In this document: one piece after another, positions 43,646-54,578 of the stretch
Layout: each line of letters starts with the position of its first letter
How positions within the stretch are numbered: the stretch's first letter is position 1
NCBI RefSeq assembly: GCF_038502225.1
Contig: NC_091303.1
Location: forward strand, 28,575,193-28,639,192
Length of the DNA: 64,000 nucleotides
Origin: Cherax quadricarinatus
Lineage: Eukaryota; Arthropoda; Malacostraca; Decapoda; Parastacidae
Direction of reading: 5' to 3'
Translations under genes and position numbers: made by a program
The notes under the pieces: generated by a model
Database searches by the model: none
Told to the model about the DNA's origin: nothing
What the model saw: the letters and a program-made list of their open reading frames with translations, nothing else

Positions 43646-46600
43646 GGAACAGAGGGGGGTGGAGTAGCACTGCTCATCAAAAACCAATGGGACTTTGATG
43701 AGCTGGAGAAAGGAGGCAGAAGAGAAGCAAGAGACTACATAATAGGAAACTTCAGTCTGGAGGCCCCAAGGTAGTAATTGCAGTGATGTATAACCCACTA
43801 CAGAACAGCAGGAGGCTAAGGCAAGAGTATGATGAGAGTAACAGAGCGATGGTTGATACACTGGCTGAAGTGGCCAGAAGGGCTCATGTGAGCAGGGCAA
43901 AGCTACTGATTGTGGGTGACTTTAATCACAAAGAAATTGACTGGGAGAACTCAGAGCCACATGGAGGCCCAGAAACGTGGAAGGCTAAGATGATGGAGGT
44001 GGTACTGGAAAACCTCATATACCAACACGAAAGGGGCACTACCAGAGAAAGAGGAGAGGATGAACCAGCAAGATTGGACCTAGTATTCTCCTTGAGTAGT
44101 GCAGATATTGAGGACATCACATATGAAAAACCCCTCAGGGCCAGTGACAATGTGGTCCTGAGCTTCGAATACAAAGTAGAGTTACAAGTGGAGAGGGAAG
44201 CAGGAAGGGCAGGATGAACGAAGTCAAACTACAAGAGAGGGGATTACAGAGGCATGAAGAATTTCCTGCATGAGGTTCAGTGGGAGAGAGCACTGGCAGG
44301 GAAGTCAGTAAATGAGATGATGGAATATGTGACAACAATATGCAAGGAAGCTGAGGAGAGGTTTGTACCCAAGGGTAACAGAAATACAGCAGGGCCCCAC
44401 TTATACGGCAGGTTAGGTTCCAGGCTACCGCCATAAAGCGGAAACCGCCGTAAAGTGGAACACCCTTTTTTTCCACTTATAAATGCATACAAACACTAGA
44501 TAACAAGTTTACACTAACATATATTAAGTTAGCAATAGAACCAGGCATCAAAAAACAATAAAAAAGTACAATACACACATAGTGCACTCATTACTTACCT
44601 TAAAATATTTATAGTCTTAATCTAGGGTGAGACAAGTAGTATTTATTGTAAGAAATCAAGTGTGGTATGTATGGTAATAGCCAGGCTGCCTTACCAGGCC
44701 ACCCCACCCACACATACTATTCTATGATATTTAGGCATCCCAGAGCGATAAAATGTATATACAGTTCACTCATTATTTACCTTAAAATATAGGGTGAGAT
44801 GAGTAGTATTTATTGTAAAAAATCAAGTGTGGTATGTATGGTAGTCAGCCGGGCTACCATACCAGGCCAACCCACCCACACATACTATTCTATGATATTT
44901 AAGCATCCCAGAGCAATAAAATGTATATACAGTTCACTCATTACTTACCTTAAAATATTTGTAGTCTTAATGTAGGGTCAGGAGTAAGTAAATGAGATAA
45001 AACGAATAAATGAGAGAGAGAAACAATGAGTGCATGAGAGAGGACAGGCGCAGAGTTATGTAAACAAACCAGGCGAAGGTAAGTTTTGTAAACGAAGTGT
45101 ACACGTCTGGTTTGTGTACAAGTTACATTGTGTACAGGTTGTCTCTACATTGATACGGTAGAATAAATAAAGAAGAACACTCCCATTCTCATGTAACATC
45201 ATTTTGAGAAGAAATGATCCTCTGAGTGAAGGTAATGGAAATAAGTCACTCTGACTTTTTTGGGTTATCCTAGGTTCTCTACACATATGTTGTTATGTAT
45301 GATAATCTATGTAACTGTATTTGTGTATACCTGAATAAACTTACATACATACAAAAGGAATAATTTTCTACAGTTACCCACAGTAACACATTTTCTCTTA
45401 TGTTAGATTAGAGAAAATGTTATTCTTGCCGTCACTTGTACAAGTTATCTGCCTACCACATCTCATATTTATGTTTATTTATTCTATTGTGGGGTGTATT
45501 TATCATCTTTTTATGTTATGTATCGTGTTTATTATATAATTTTGAAAAAAAATATCATGGATGGATTAATGAAAATGTGTATATTAACGTAATACACGAC
45601 ATTTAATGAGACTCGGTGATTATTATTATTATTAGCATTTCTAATATGGCGTCACTTGTGCAAGTCGTCTGCTACCACATCTCACATTTATGTTTATTTA
45701 TTCTACTGTGGGGTGTATTTATCTTATTTATATGTTATGCATCGTGTTTATTATATAATTTTGAAAAGATATCATAGATGGATTAATGAAAATGTGTATA
45801 TTAACGTAATATACGACATTTAAATGAGACTCGATGATTATTATTATCATTACTAATATGACGTCTGGAGACAAAAGACACTCTTACTGATTTAAATGTG
45901 TACTTGCACGCCAGCACAGTATGTAAGTTTATTTAAGTACAGGTATACATAAGTATAATTATCAGAGTATATATAAAAAATGAAATAACTTTTAAAAACA
46001 TTTGAAATTTTGGAGTTTCCAGACAAAATGGAGACACTTAGTGCTTAATGAGCTCACGAAGAATGTAAACAAACATGGTGGGGCACGGTGACCGTATTAG
46101 AAAGTCAGGTGGGGGGAGCCGTATAGCGAGTTTTGGTCATAATTTGAAATGACCGTATTAGTGAAATGCTGTAAAGCGGGGCCCTGCTGTAACAAGGAGG
46201 ACAGGTTCACACAAAGGTGTAGAGAGGCCAAAACCAAGTGTGCTAGAGAATGGAAGAAGAATAGAAGGCAAAGGACCCAGGAGAATAAGGAGAGCAGTTG
46301 CAGAGCCAGAAATGAATTTGCACAGGTAAGAAGGGAGGCCCAATGACAATACGAAAATGACATGGCAGTGAAAGCCAAATCTGACCTGAAGCTGTTGTAC
46401 AGCCACATCAGGAGGAAAACAACAGTCAAGGACCAGGTAATCAAGCTGAGGAAGGAAGGAGGGGAGATTACAGGAAACAACCGAGAAGTATGTGAGGAAC
46501 TCAACATGAGATTCAAAGAAGTGTTCACAGAGGAGACAGAAGGGACTCCAGAAAGACAGAGAGTTGGGGTACACCATCAAATGTTGGACACAATACATAT

Positions 46601-47435
46601 AACCAAAGAAGAAGTGAAGAGGCTGCTAAGTGAGCTAGATACCTCAAAGGCGATGGGGCTGGATAACATCTCTCCATGGCTCCTGAGAGAGGGAGCAGAG
46701 GCAGTGTGTGCCACTAACAGCAATTTTCAACACATCTATCGAAACAGGGTGACTACCTGAGGCATGGAAGACAGCAAATGTAGTCCAGGTTTTTAAAAAA
46801 GGAGACAGACACAAAGCACTAAACTACAGACCAGTGTCACTAACATGTATAGTATGCAAAGTCATGGAAAAGATTATCAGGAGAAGAGTGATGGAGCACT
46901 TAGAAAGGAATGAGCTTATCAATGACAACCAGCGTGGTTTCAGGGACAGGAAATCCTATGTTACTAACCTACTGGAGTTCTATGACAGGGTGACAGCAGT
47001 AAAACAAGAGAGAGAGGAGTGGGAAGACTGCATTTTCTTGGATTGTAAGAAGGCATTTGACACAGTTCCACACGCGAGATTAGTGCATAAACTGGAAGGC
47101 CAGGCAGGTATAACAGGGAAGGCATTGCAATGTATCAGAGAATACCTGTTGGGAAGACATCAGCGAGTCATGGTACATGATGAGGTGTCAGAGTAGGTGC
47201 CTGTGATGAGCAGGGTTCCACATGAGTCAGTCCTAGGACTGGTGCTGTTTCTGGTGTATGTGAATGACATGATGGAAGGAATAGACTCAGAAGTGTCCCT
47301 GTTTGCAGATGATGTGAAGTTGATGAGAAGAATTCAATTGGACGAGGACCAGGCTTAACTACAAAGACTGGACAGGCTGCAGGCCTGGTCTGGAAACTGG
47401 CTCCTGGAGTTCAATCCCACCAAATGCATAGTCAC
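43646..47435 (+). pseudogene. Endonuclease and RT of the CR1-like LINE
   Basis: It opens inside the endonuclease (GGVALLIKNQWDF), followed after a shift by AKLLIVGDFNHKEIDW and ARLDLVFSLSS. RT blocks after the insertion: LDTSKAMGLDNISPWLL, NYRPVSLTCIVCKVMEKII, NQRGFRDRKSYVTNLLEFYD, IFLDCKKAFDTVPHARL, and SLFADDVKLM at about 47300 with the catalytic FADD. In-frame stops at about 46759 and 47194 and several shifts make it inactive. The amino end is missing at the satellite border. Confidence 0.8.
44387..46189. mobile_element. TA-flanked DNA element, sister of 21399-23472
   Basis: Ends CAGCAGGGCCCCACTTATAC and its complement, TA at 44385-44386 and 46190-46191. Same three about 178-bp tandem units (44585, 44766, 44937), same plus-strand SINE core at about 45260, without the LINE fragment of its sister. 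No transposase. Confidence 0.85.
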
Positions 47436-47520
47436 AGCAAAGAGACTGAATAATCCCTGGCTAACACCAAGCATCCTCAAATCCATTAACACAAAGCACA
47501 AATATGAAAAACAGTATAGA

Positions 47521-49267
47521 ATGGGTCAAATAACTAGAGAACAGTCAAGAAATTACTCGTCAGCACTTACCAGCCTGATAAGAAGGTCAAAAAAATTGTA
47601 TTATGAAAATAGATTACATAACATCAAAGGTGATATGAAAAAAACCTGGAAAACTCTATCTGAAATTCTTGGAACTAAAAAGTTATCCAAAAACAAAGCA
47701 ATCAAACTAACAAAATCAGATGAACCCCTACTCACTCCAACCAAAACAGCAAACAGACTTAATGTTTTCTTCTTCACCATAGGAAAAAATCTAGCAAACA
47801 AAATACCAAGCACAAACGCCCGTACATCAGACTACCTCATAGGAATCTACCCAAATACGCTATTCCTAGCTCCAACCAACCCCACTGAAGTTATGCTCAT
47901 CATAAACACCCTTAAAAACAAGGCAGGAGACAAACAACTTGCCTGCTTTTATGTACAAAAAAGCTTCTCAAGTATTGTCACCAATTATTGCAACGCTCTT
48001 TAACAAATCCATTGAATCATCTACCTTCCCAACAATCCTCAAAATAGCGAGGGTCACTTTGATCCATAAAGGAGGTGACCAAGCTGACTTGAATAACTAT
48101 AGACCAATATCTAACTTACCACTGCTCTCTAAAATCTTTGAAAAATTAATTCATAGACGGATCTATTCCTACCTCGTTTCACACAACATATTAAACCCTT
48201 GTCAGTTTGGATTCAGAAATAATAAAAGCACAAATGATGCTATCACACACATGCTAGAACTAATATATACTGCACTTGAAAAGAAAGAAGTCCCGCTGGG
48301 CATTTTCATTGATTTACGTAAAGCTTTCGATACAGTCGACCATGAACTGCTGTACTCCAGATTAATGCACTATGGTATCAGAGGCCACTCCCTCAACTAC
48401 CTAAAGTCATACCTTAGTAACAGAACTCAATATGTGTATGCAAATGATGCAAACTCCTCCACCCAACCAATCATAGTAGGAGTCCCACAAGGAAGCGTCC
48501 TTGGACCACTCCACTTTCTCATCTACATCAATGATCTACCGAATGCATCACAGCTACTCAAACCCATATTATTTGCAGATGACGCTACATATGTATTTTC
48601 CCACCCAAACGCAGTCATACTAGCAAACACAGTCAATGCTGAATTACAGAAAATATCTGCCTGGATGATGACTCACAAACTTACCTTGAACACTGATAAA
48701 ACCTATTTCATTCAGTTTGGAAACAAAGCTGCAAATGATCCAATTAACATTATGCTAAATGGATCATCAGTCACAAGACTCACAGAGGGAAAATTCCTAG
48801 GAATCCACCTTGACAGTAGCCTTAAGCTCCGGACACACATACAACAAATCAAGAAAATCTCCAAGACTGTAGGCATACTATCAAAGATAAGGTACTACAT
48901 TCCACAATCAGCTCTCCTGGCACTGTACCATTCACTCATATACCCTTATCTTACATATGGAATTTGTGCATGGGGATCAAAAACATCCAATCACCTAAAA
49001 CCCCTAATAACCCAGAAAAAGGCAGCAGTAAGAATGATAGCAAATTCCCACTCCCGCCAGCATACTCCACCAATTTTCGAAAGTCTGAATCTGCTTACCA
49101 TTAAGAACATCCATACTTATTCATGTGCCTACTACATATACAGAACAATACACGTAAATATAAACTCCCCACTCAAACTTTTCCTCACCAACCTAAACAG
49201 GACACATGACCACAACACAAGACACAGATCTCTTTTTGATATACCTCATGTCCATATCACACTGTAA
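47521..49267 (+). pseudogene. RT of the first Jockey-type LINE
   Basis: Two overlapping frames (47521-48003, 47939-49267) differ by one shift. RT blocks: ARVTLIHKGGDQADLNNYRP, NPCQFGFRNNKSTNDAI, LGIFIDLRKAFDTVDHEL, VGVPQGSVLGPLHFLIYIND and PILFADDATYVFSHP with intact FADD. The C-terminal part GILSKIRYYIPQSALLALYH is complete. The endonuclease is absent. Confidence 0.8.
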
Positions 49268-49318
49268 AAACTCTATGCACATAAAGGGCCTTGATCACCC
49301 TAGACTAAATGCTAAATA

Positions 49319-49521
49319 CAGTGGACCCCCGGTTAACGCTATTTTTTCATTCCAGAAATATGTTCAGGTGCCAGTACTGACCGAATTTGTTCCCATAAGG
49401 AATATTGTGAAGTAGATTAGTCCATTTCAGACCCCCAAACATACTCGTACAAACGCACTTACATAAATACACTTACATAATTGGTCACATTGGGAGGTGA
49501 TTGTTAAGCGGGGGTCCACTG
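49319..49521. mobile_element. 203-bp Tigger-like MITE, twin of 12112-12314
   Basis: Same ends, same length, TA at 49317-49318 and 49522-49523. About 10-15 substitutions by eye from its twin and no indel. Confidence 0.9.
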
Positions 49522-49764
49522 TACTCAATATACATTTACTCACCTATGTACTCCCACATCATAACTGAAACAATGACATTGAACCTTTTATCCATTGTTG
49601 ACAGGAATATAATTGAATCATTGTTTTTCACAAAAGCATTTTAGAATATAAATACGTATATCTTTGTATTATACAAATTTTGATTCACTTATAATTAATA
49701 TTCTACTGTACAACTATGAAATAATTACTTTCCTACTGTACAACTATGATATACTATTTCTTAG

Positions 49765-51721
49765 TATTTATTTATTTATTTATTTATTAATTTGAACATG
49801 ATACAGAGAAGTACAAGGAATACAATTTTTAAAGTGCAGCATGCCAAAGCCCCTTGTATGCAGAGCATTATGGGCAGGCTTAAAATTAACTTAAGATTAC
49901 TAAGCAATGATATATTCAGTGGTACAAAAATTATTGTAAAACAGATAAGAATTTAGTACAAATGAGTATTACAAAGACAGGTCATATGGTCATTTACTGT
50001 GTTGCTGTGTAATCAGTAGAATGGAGTATTCTGTTAGGTAATGAAGTTAAATAGTAACAAAGTTTGATTGGGTCACAGGTTGACATTTATGAGATACAAT
50101 AATGAGATACATATATGAGATACAATTTATGAGATACAGTTATTCAGTATTTATTTAGTTGTGGGTGAGTAAGTGATTTTTGAGAAGAGACTTCAATTTA
50201 TAAACAGACAGTGTTTCTTTTATATTCACAGGTAATGAATTCCAGATTTTAGGGCCTTTTATGTGCATTGAGTTTTTGCATAGCGTGAGATGGACACGAG
50301 GAACATCAAAGAGTGATCTGTGCCTTGTGTATGGTCATGTGTTCTGTTAAGGTTGGTAAGGAGATGTTTGAGGGGAGGGTTTATGTCAGAGTTAAGTGTT
50401 CTATGTATGTAGTAGGTGCAGTAGTAAGAATGGATGTTTTGTATTGTGAGTAGGTTTAGAGTTTTGAATATTGGTGGAGTGTGTTGTCTGTAGTGGGAAT
50501 TTGTTATCATTCTGACTGCAGCCTTTTGTTGGGTGATTAGTGGTCTGAGATGGTTTATTGTTGTTGAGCTCCATGCAGAAATTCCATTGGTGAGATAGGG
50601 GTAAATAAGTGAGTGATATAGGGCCAGGAGGGCTGACTGTGGAACATAGTACCGTATCTTCGATAGTATGCCTACGGTCTTGGAATTTTTTTTGGAAATT
50701 TGTTGTATATGTGTTTGAAATTTGAGTCTATTATCAAGGTGGATTCCTAAGAATTTTCCCTCTGTGAGTTTTGTGATAGGTGATTCATTTATCATTATGT
50801 TTAGAGACACATCTGTAGCTCTGTTACCAAACTGAATGTAGTAGGTTTTGTCAATGTTTAGAGTAAGTTTGTTGGTCCTCATCCAGGTTGATATTTTCTG
50901 TAATTCGGTATTTACAGTATTGGCTAGCACGACTGGGCTCGGGTGAGAGTAGACGTATGTAGTGTCTTCTGCAAATAGTGTGGGTTTGAGTAGTTGCGAT
51001 GCATTTGGAAGGTCATTTATGTATATGAGAAAGAGAAGAGAGCCTAGGACATTTCCCTGTGGGACACCAACTGTAATTGGCTGTGCAGAAGAGTTTGCCC
51101 CATTTGTGTACACACATTGGCTTCTGTTGATGAGGTATGACTTTAGGTAGTTGAGGGAGTGCCCTCTTATACCATAATGCGACAATTTTATGTGGAGCAA
51201 GTTGTGGTCAACTGTATCGAAAGCTTTACGTAAGTCAATGAAGATCCCCAGTGGGACTTCTTTTTTCTCTATTGCTGTATAAATATGTTCTAGCATGTGG
51301 ATAATGGCATCATTAGTATTTTTATTAGGCCTGAACCCAAACTGACAGGGGTTGAGTATGTTGTGGGAGATGAGGTAGGAATAGATACGCTTATGGATTA
51401 ATTTTTCAAAGATTTTAGAGAGAGGGTGTAAGTTGGATATTGGCCTATAGTTATTCAAGTCTGTGTGGTCTCCTCCTTTATGGATCAGGGTGACCCTTGC
51501 TATTTTGAGAACTGTAGGAAAGGTAGAGGATTCAATGGATTTGTTAAAGAGTGTTGCAATGATTGGTGATAGCACCTGTGACACTTTTTTTGTATATAAT
51601 GGGTGGTAAGGTATTTAAATCTCCTGTCTTGTTTTTTAGTTTGTTGATAATAAGGGAGACTTCAGTTGGGTTAGTCAGAGCTAGGAACAGTGTGTTCGGG
51701 TAGTTGCCAGTGAGGTAGTCA
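49765..51721 (-). mobile_element. Jockey-type LINE, inverted second copy
   Basis: The 3' tail (AAATA)n is at about 49765-49790; the 5' truncation is at 51721. Flanked by TTAG. Same family as the copy at 47436 and opposite in direction, so the pair forms a large inverted repeat. Confidence 0.8.
50259..51584 (-). CDS. RT of the inverted Jockey-type LINE, 441 codons open
   Basis: The frame holds the blocks ARVTLIHKGGDHTDLNNYRP, NPCQFGFRPNKNTNDAI, LGIFIDLRKAFDTVDHNL and VGVPQGNVLGSLLFLIYIND. The active site reads PTLFAEDTTYVYSHP: FAED instead of FADD, so a catalytic aspartate is replaced and the enzyme is probably dead although the frame is open. No endonuclease is present. Confidence 0.75.
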   Translation of the reverse strand: MSQVLSPIIATLFNKSIESSTFPTVLKIARVTLIHKGGDHTDLNNYRPISNLHPLSKIFEKLIHKRIYSYLISHNILNPCQFGFRPNKNTNDAIIHMLEHIYTAIEKKEVPLGIFIDLRKAFDTVDHNLLHIKLSHYGIRGHSLNYLKSYLINRSQCVYTNGANSSAQPITVGVPQGNVLGSLLFLIYINDLPNASQLLKPTLFAEDTTYVYSHPSPVVLANTVNTELQKISTWMRTNKLTLNIDKTYYIQFGNRATDVSLNIMINESPITKLTEGKFLGIHLDNRLKFQTHIQQISKKNSKTVGILSKIRYYVPQSALLALYHSLIYPYLTNGISAWSSTTINHLRPLITQQKAAVRMITNSHYRQHTPPIFKTLNLLTIQNIHSYYCTYYIHRTLNSDINPPLKHLLTNLNRTHDHTQGTDHSLMFLVSISRYAKTQCT

Positions 51722-51870
51722 TTAGATTATGTAGAATGTAAGCCAATAATGTTAAGTTGGCCCATAATGCCAAGGCATAATAGAGGCTCTCTCTGCATTG
51801 CATCCCACTATTGTATATACACAATCTCAATGTACTGTTTACAAAGACATTAAATAAAAAAATAAATAAA

Positions 51871-52234
51871 ATTGGGGAAGGGCAAAGAAAACCGAAGATG
51901 GAGTACAGTCTAGGGAGCCAGAGACTACAACCCTCACTCAAGCAAAAGGATCATGGGGTGAGTATAACACTGGGCACATCTCCTGAGGCACATATAAACC
52001 AAATAACTGCTGCAGTATATGGGTGCCTAGCAAACCTAAGAATAGCATTCCGACATCTCAATAAGGAATTGTTCAGAACCCTGTACACCATGTATGCCAG
52101 GCCTATATTGGAGTATGCAGCACCAGTTTGGAACACACACCTACCCAAGAATGTAAGGAAATTACAGACAGTGCAAAGGTTTGCAAGAAGACCAGTCCTG
52201 GAGCTAAGAGGCATGTCCTGCGTGGAGAGGTTAA
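51871..52234 (+). pseudogene. C-terminal RT part of the CR1-like LINE
   Basis: Reads GEGQRKPKMEYSLGSQRLQ and PILEYAAPVWNTHLPKNVRK up to TTAA at 52231-52234. Continues after the MITE at 54105. Confidence 0.75.
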
Positions 52235-52632
52235 CCTTTCAGAGTCGCCAGGCCCTCTCCAAGATTTGTTCTCAGGGTTGCCAAATTTTCAAAAAAAAAA
52301 ATTATTTTTTCTTATGAAAAGATAGAGAATCTTTTCCCGATCATAATGACACCAAAAGTATGAAATTTGATGGAAAACTTACGGAATTATGCTTTCGTGA
52401 AGTTAGCGGTCTCGACGATGTTTACGCATCAGCGATTTTGCCAAATTTGAGCCCTATTTTCGGTCAATTCCAGTGTACTAGTTGACAAAAATCATAACTA
52501 TTTCGCTAGAACTCCATTTTTTCTATCGAATGAGTACAAGAAACCACCCATTTACCGATTTCAACTATCCAATACAGTGGTCAGAATTTAGCAATTTTGC
52601 CAATTTCACACAAATTTCAAAAGATGCCAATT

Positions 52633-53454
52633 TCCAGTGTCATCTCTTGACTTAGAAACTGAAATAAGTAATAAGAAAAGCCCATTAGAAAGACAGTTAT
52701 CAAAACAAGACTCATTTCAAGGTCTTCCTCCTTTTAAAGCCTTCGATAAGTATCTGACTCTAGTAAGAGTGGATTCAACTACTAGTCTTGAATCTTGTAA
52801 TCTAGAAGAAACAAAACAGCACTGGGAAAGTATTGAGGAAGAAGAGGATGAGGATAGAGAAAGAAATTTGAAAGCAGAAGAAAAAGACAAACAATATCAC
52901 TAACATTTTTTAAAAGGAAACTCCTATTATAAGACTCATTCATCTGGTTTATGAGCCTTATACCCATACAAGTTTTCTTTTTAAAATGGCTGAATCATCT
53001 CAGATATCATCAGAAAGTTCCAAGAGGACCTCAGTGGAGAGCCTCAGAAGACCCTCTATAGAAAACTTGAAAAGAGCCTCACAAGACGCTAACAGAAGAT
53101 GCAGTAGTACAAAGCAAGAGAATTTGTCAGAAGATGCTGCTGATGACTCGGAAAAGGGAGAACTTCCAGAGTCATACATTCAGAGCAAATTCAATAGAAA
53201 AGGTTCCCAGTATCGCAATGCTGGGTGGAAATCTCACAATAAACTTGAGAGAAATGATTCCACTTCATCTGTCAAAAGCAGTACTTCAGAAAAGTTGTCA
53301 GTGGGAAATACTAATTCAGTTGGGCAAGCATTGCCACATATGTCATCCTCTGAACAACAGGCTTACATTAGTCAGAAATTTTCAGATATTACCAACATAC
53401 TTAGGGATTCTGGTGTTGATGAAGATATTCTTCAGATGATTAAGAATTATATAT
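52633..53454 (+). repeat. 822-bp inverted copy of host sequence 39562-40383
   Basis: Same length as the source, with no indel, and identical in the 88 and 156 residues it encodes. Junction microhomologies: TCC at the left (MITE ATTTCC, source ACTCC) and two to three bases (AT/ATA) at the right. Confidence 0.9.
52637..52903 (+). pseudogene. Copied 3' end of the 378-residue gene (88 codons)
   Basis: Begins inside the copied frame (SSLDLETEISNKK) and keeps the original stop. It has no start or promoter of its own from the source gene. Confidence 0.85.
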
Positions 53455-53456
53455 AA
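52986..53456 (+). CDS. Complete second copy of the 156-residue gene
   Basis: The protein is identical to that of 39560-40030. The stop changes from TGA to TAA at the junction because the MITE sequence supplies the last base(s). The natural spacer upstream is kept, but any promoter of the source gene is not, so expression would depend on read-through from the LINE or MITE. Confidence 0.75.
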   Translation: MAESSQISSESSKRTSVESLRRPSIENLKRASQDANRRCSSTKQENLSEDAADDSEKGELPESYIQSKFNRKGSQYRNAGWKSHNKLERNDSTSSVKSSTSEKLSVGNTNSVGQALPHMSSSEQQAYISQKFSDITNILRDSGVDEDILQMIKNYI

Positions 53457-54104
53457 ACAAGAAAGACATTCCTGGCACTAAAATAACATTTCCTCTGTTC
53501 ATTAGTCACGTCCCCATGCCCCTCTTATATTCTTTTGCTTTCCACTTTGAATTTTTATTCTCACAAAAAATAGAAGATTTACTGTTATGCAGACTACTGC
53601 ATTAGTGTAGAAATGGTATAAATAATATCGGTGCACTTGTGAAAGAATATTAGACTCACCAGTTGATGTGTATTGGATGCTTAGCATAATTTGTTTACTT
53701 TTGAACTTAGATAAAAATCGAACATTTCTGCTACTTTGAGCTCAATTTCAAGGTACTTTTCATTGTAAAACCAGTCAAAATCATCTCAATTTCTGTAATA
53801 TGTCTTCCATTCTGTAAAATGAGACCAGGAAAACTAGAATACAACAATAAATGCCATACAAAAATACAGTGCAAAGTCGCTGTTTTAATCCAAAAATACG
53901 GTCAAAGTTTTTTTTTCTCATAACGCACTGTGTGCTGCAGGATTTTTTTAATACTGCACACACTGACCACATAGACCCATTCTTTCATATGCAGGCCTAC
54001 CAGCTTTCTCTCACTAGATTTGAGGGCGCTAGAATTTAGGTGTACTAGTACGTCAAAAACCCTGGCGCATAAGCCGTACTAGTACGGCCGAAACCCTGAA
54101 AGGG

Positions 54105-54500
54105 TTAAGGGAAATTGACCTGACAACACTGGAGGACAGGAGAGACAGAGATGATATAATAACGACATATAAAATACTGAGAGGAATTGACAAGGTGCAC
54201 AAAGACAGGATGTTCCAGAGATGGGACACAGCAACAAGGAGTCACAATTGGAAGTTGAAGACTTAGATGAATCACAGGGATGCTAGGAAGTATTTCTTCA
54301 GTCACAGAGTTGTCAGGAAGTGGAATAGTCTGGGAAGTGATGTCGTGGAGGCAGGGCCCATACATAGCCTTAAGAAGAGGTATGATAAAGCTCATGGAGC
54401 AGGAAGAGTGACCTAGTAGTGACCAGTGAAGAGGCAGGGCCAAGAGCTGTGACTCAACCCCTGCAACCACAACTAGGTGAGTACACCCACACACACAAAC
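54105..54500 (+). pseudogene. 3' end of the CR1-like LINE
   Basis: Reads EIDLTTLEDRRDRDD and RKYFFSHRVVRKWNSLG, typical of the C-terminus of decapod CR1-like LINEs, then the 3' UTR and AACTAGGTGAGTAC. Confidence 0.75.
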
Positions 54501-54578
54501 ATGCGAGCGCTATCATGCACACGCAAACACGCACACACAAACATGCACACACACATGCACAGACGTACACACACACAC

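Larger units (their letters stand above)
47436..51870 (+). mobile_element. Jockey-superfamily LINE, itself split by an inverted relative
   Basis: 5'-truncated at about 47436 within the CR1-like LINE. The 3' UTR is interrupted at TTAG (49761-49764 and 51722-51725) by the LINE at 49765-51721 and ends in TAAATAAAAAAATAAATAAA. A 203-bp MITE sits at 49319. Confidence 0.7.
52235..54104 (-). mobile_element. piggyBac-type MITE carrying a piece of host gene
   Basis: TTAA at 52231-52234 and 54105-54108. Right-end words TGTACTAGTACG at 54041-54052 and CGTACTAGTACG at 54075-54086, 34 bp apart, 18 bp from the end. Sister of 12688-13754. Between GCCAATTTCC and TAAACAAGAAAGAC about 14 bp of the MITE are replaced by the 822-bp host segment. 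Confidence 0.85.
43646..54500 (+). mobile_element. CR1-like LINE, split into four parts by insertions
   Basis: Parts 43646-44386, 46190-47435, 51871-52234 and 54105-54500 join in order: endonuclease, RT, RT C-terminus, and 3' end CAACCACAACTAGGTGAGTAC with a CA-rich tail. Interruptions are the TA element 44387-46189, the Jockey-type LINE nest 47436-51870 and the piggyBac-type MITE 52235-54104. The joins restore the reading direction (for example VPKGNRN then NKEDRFTQRCREAK). Confidence 0.85.
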
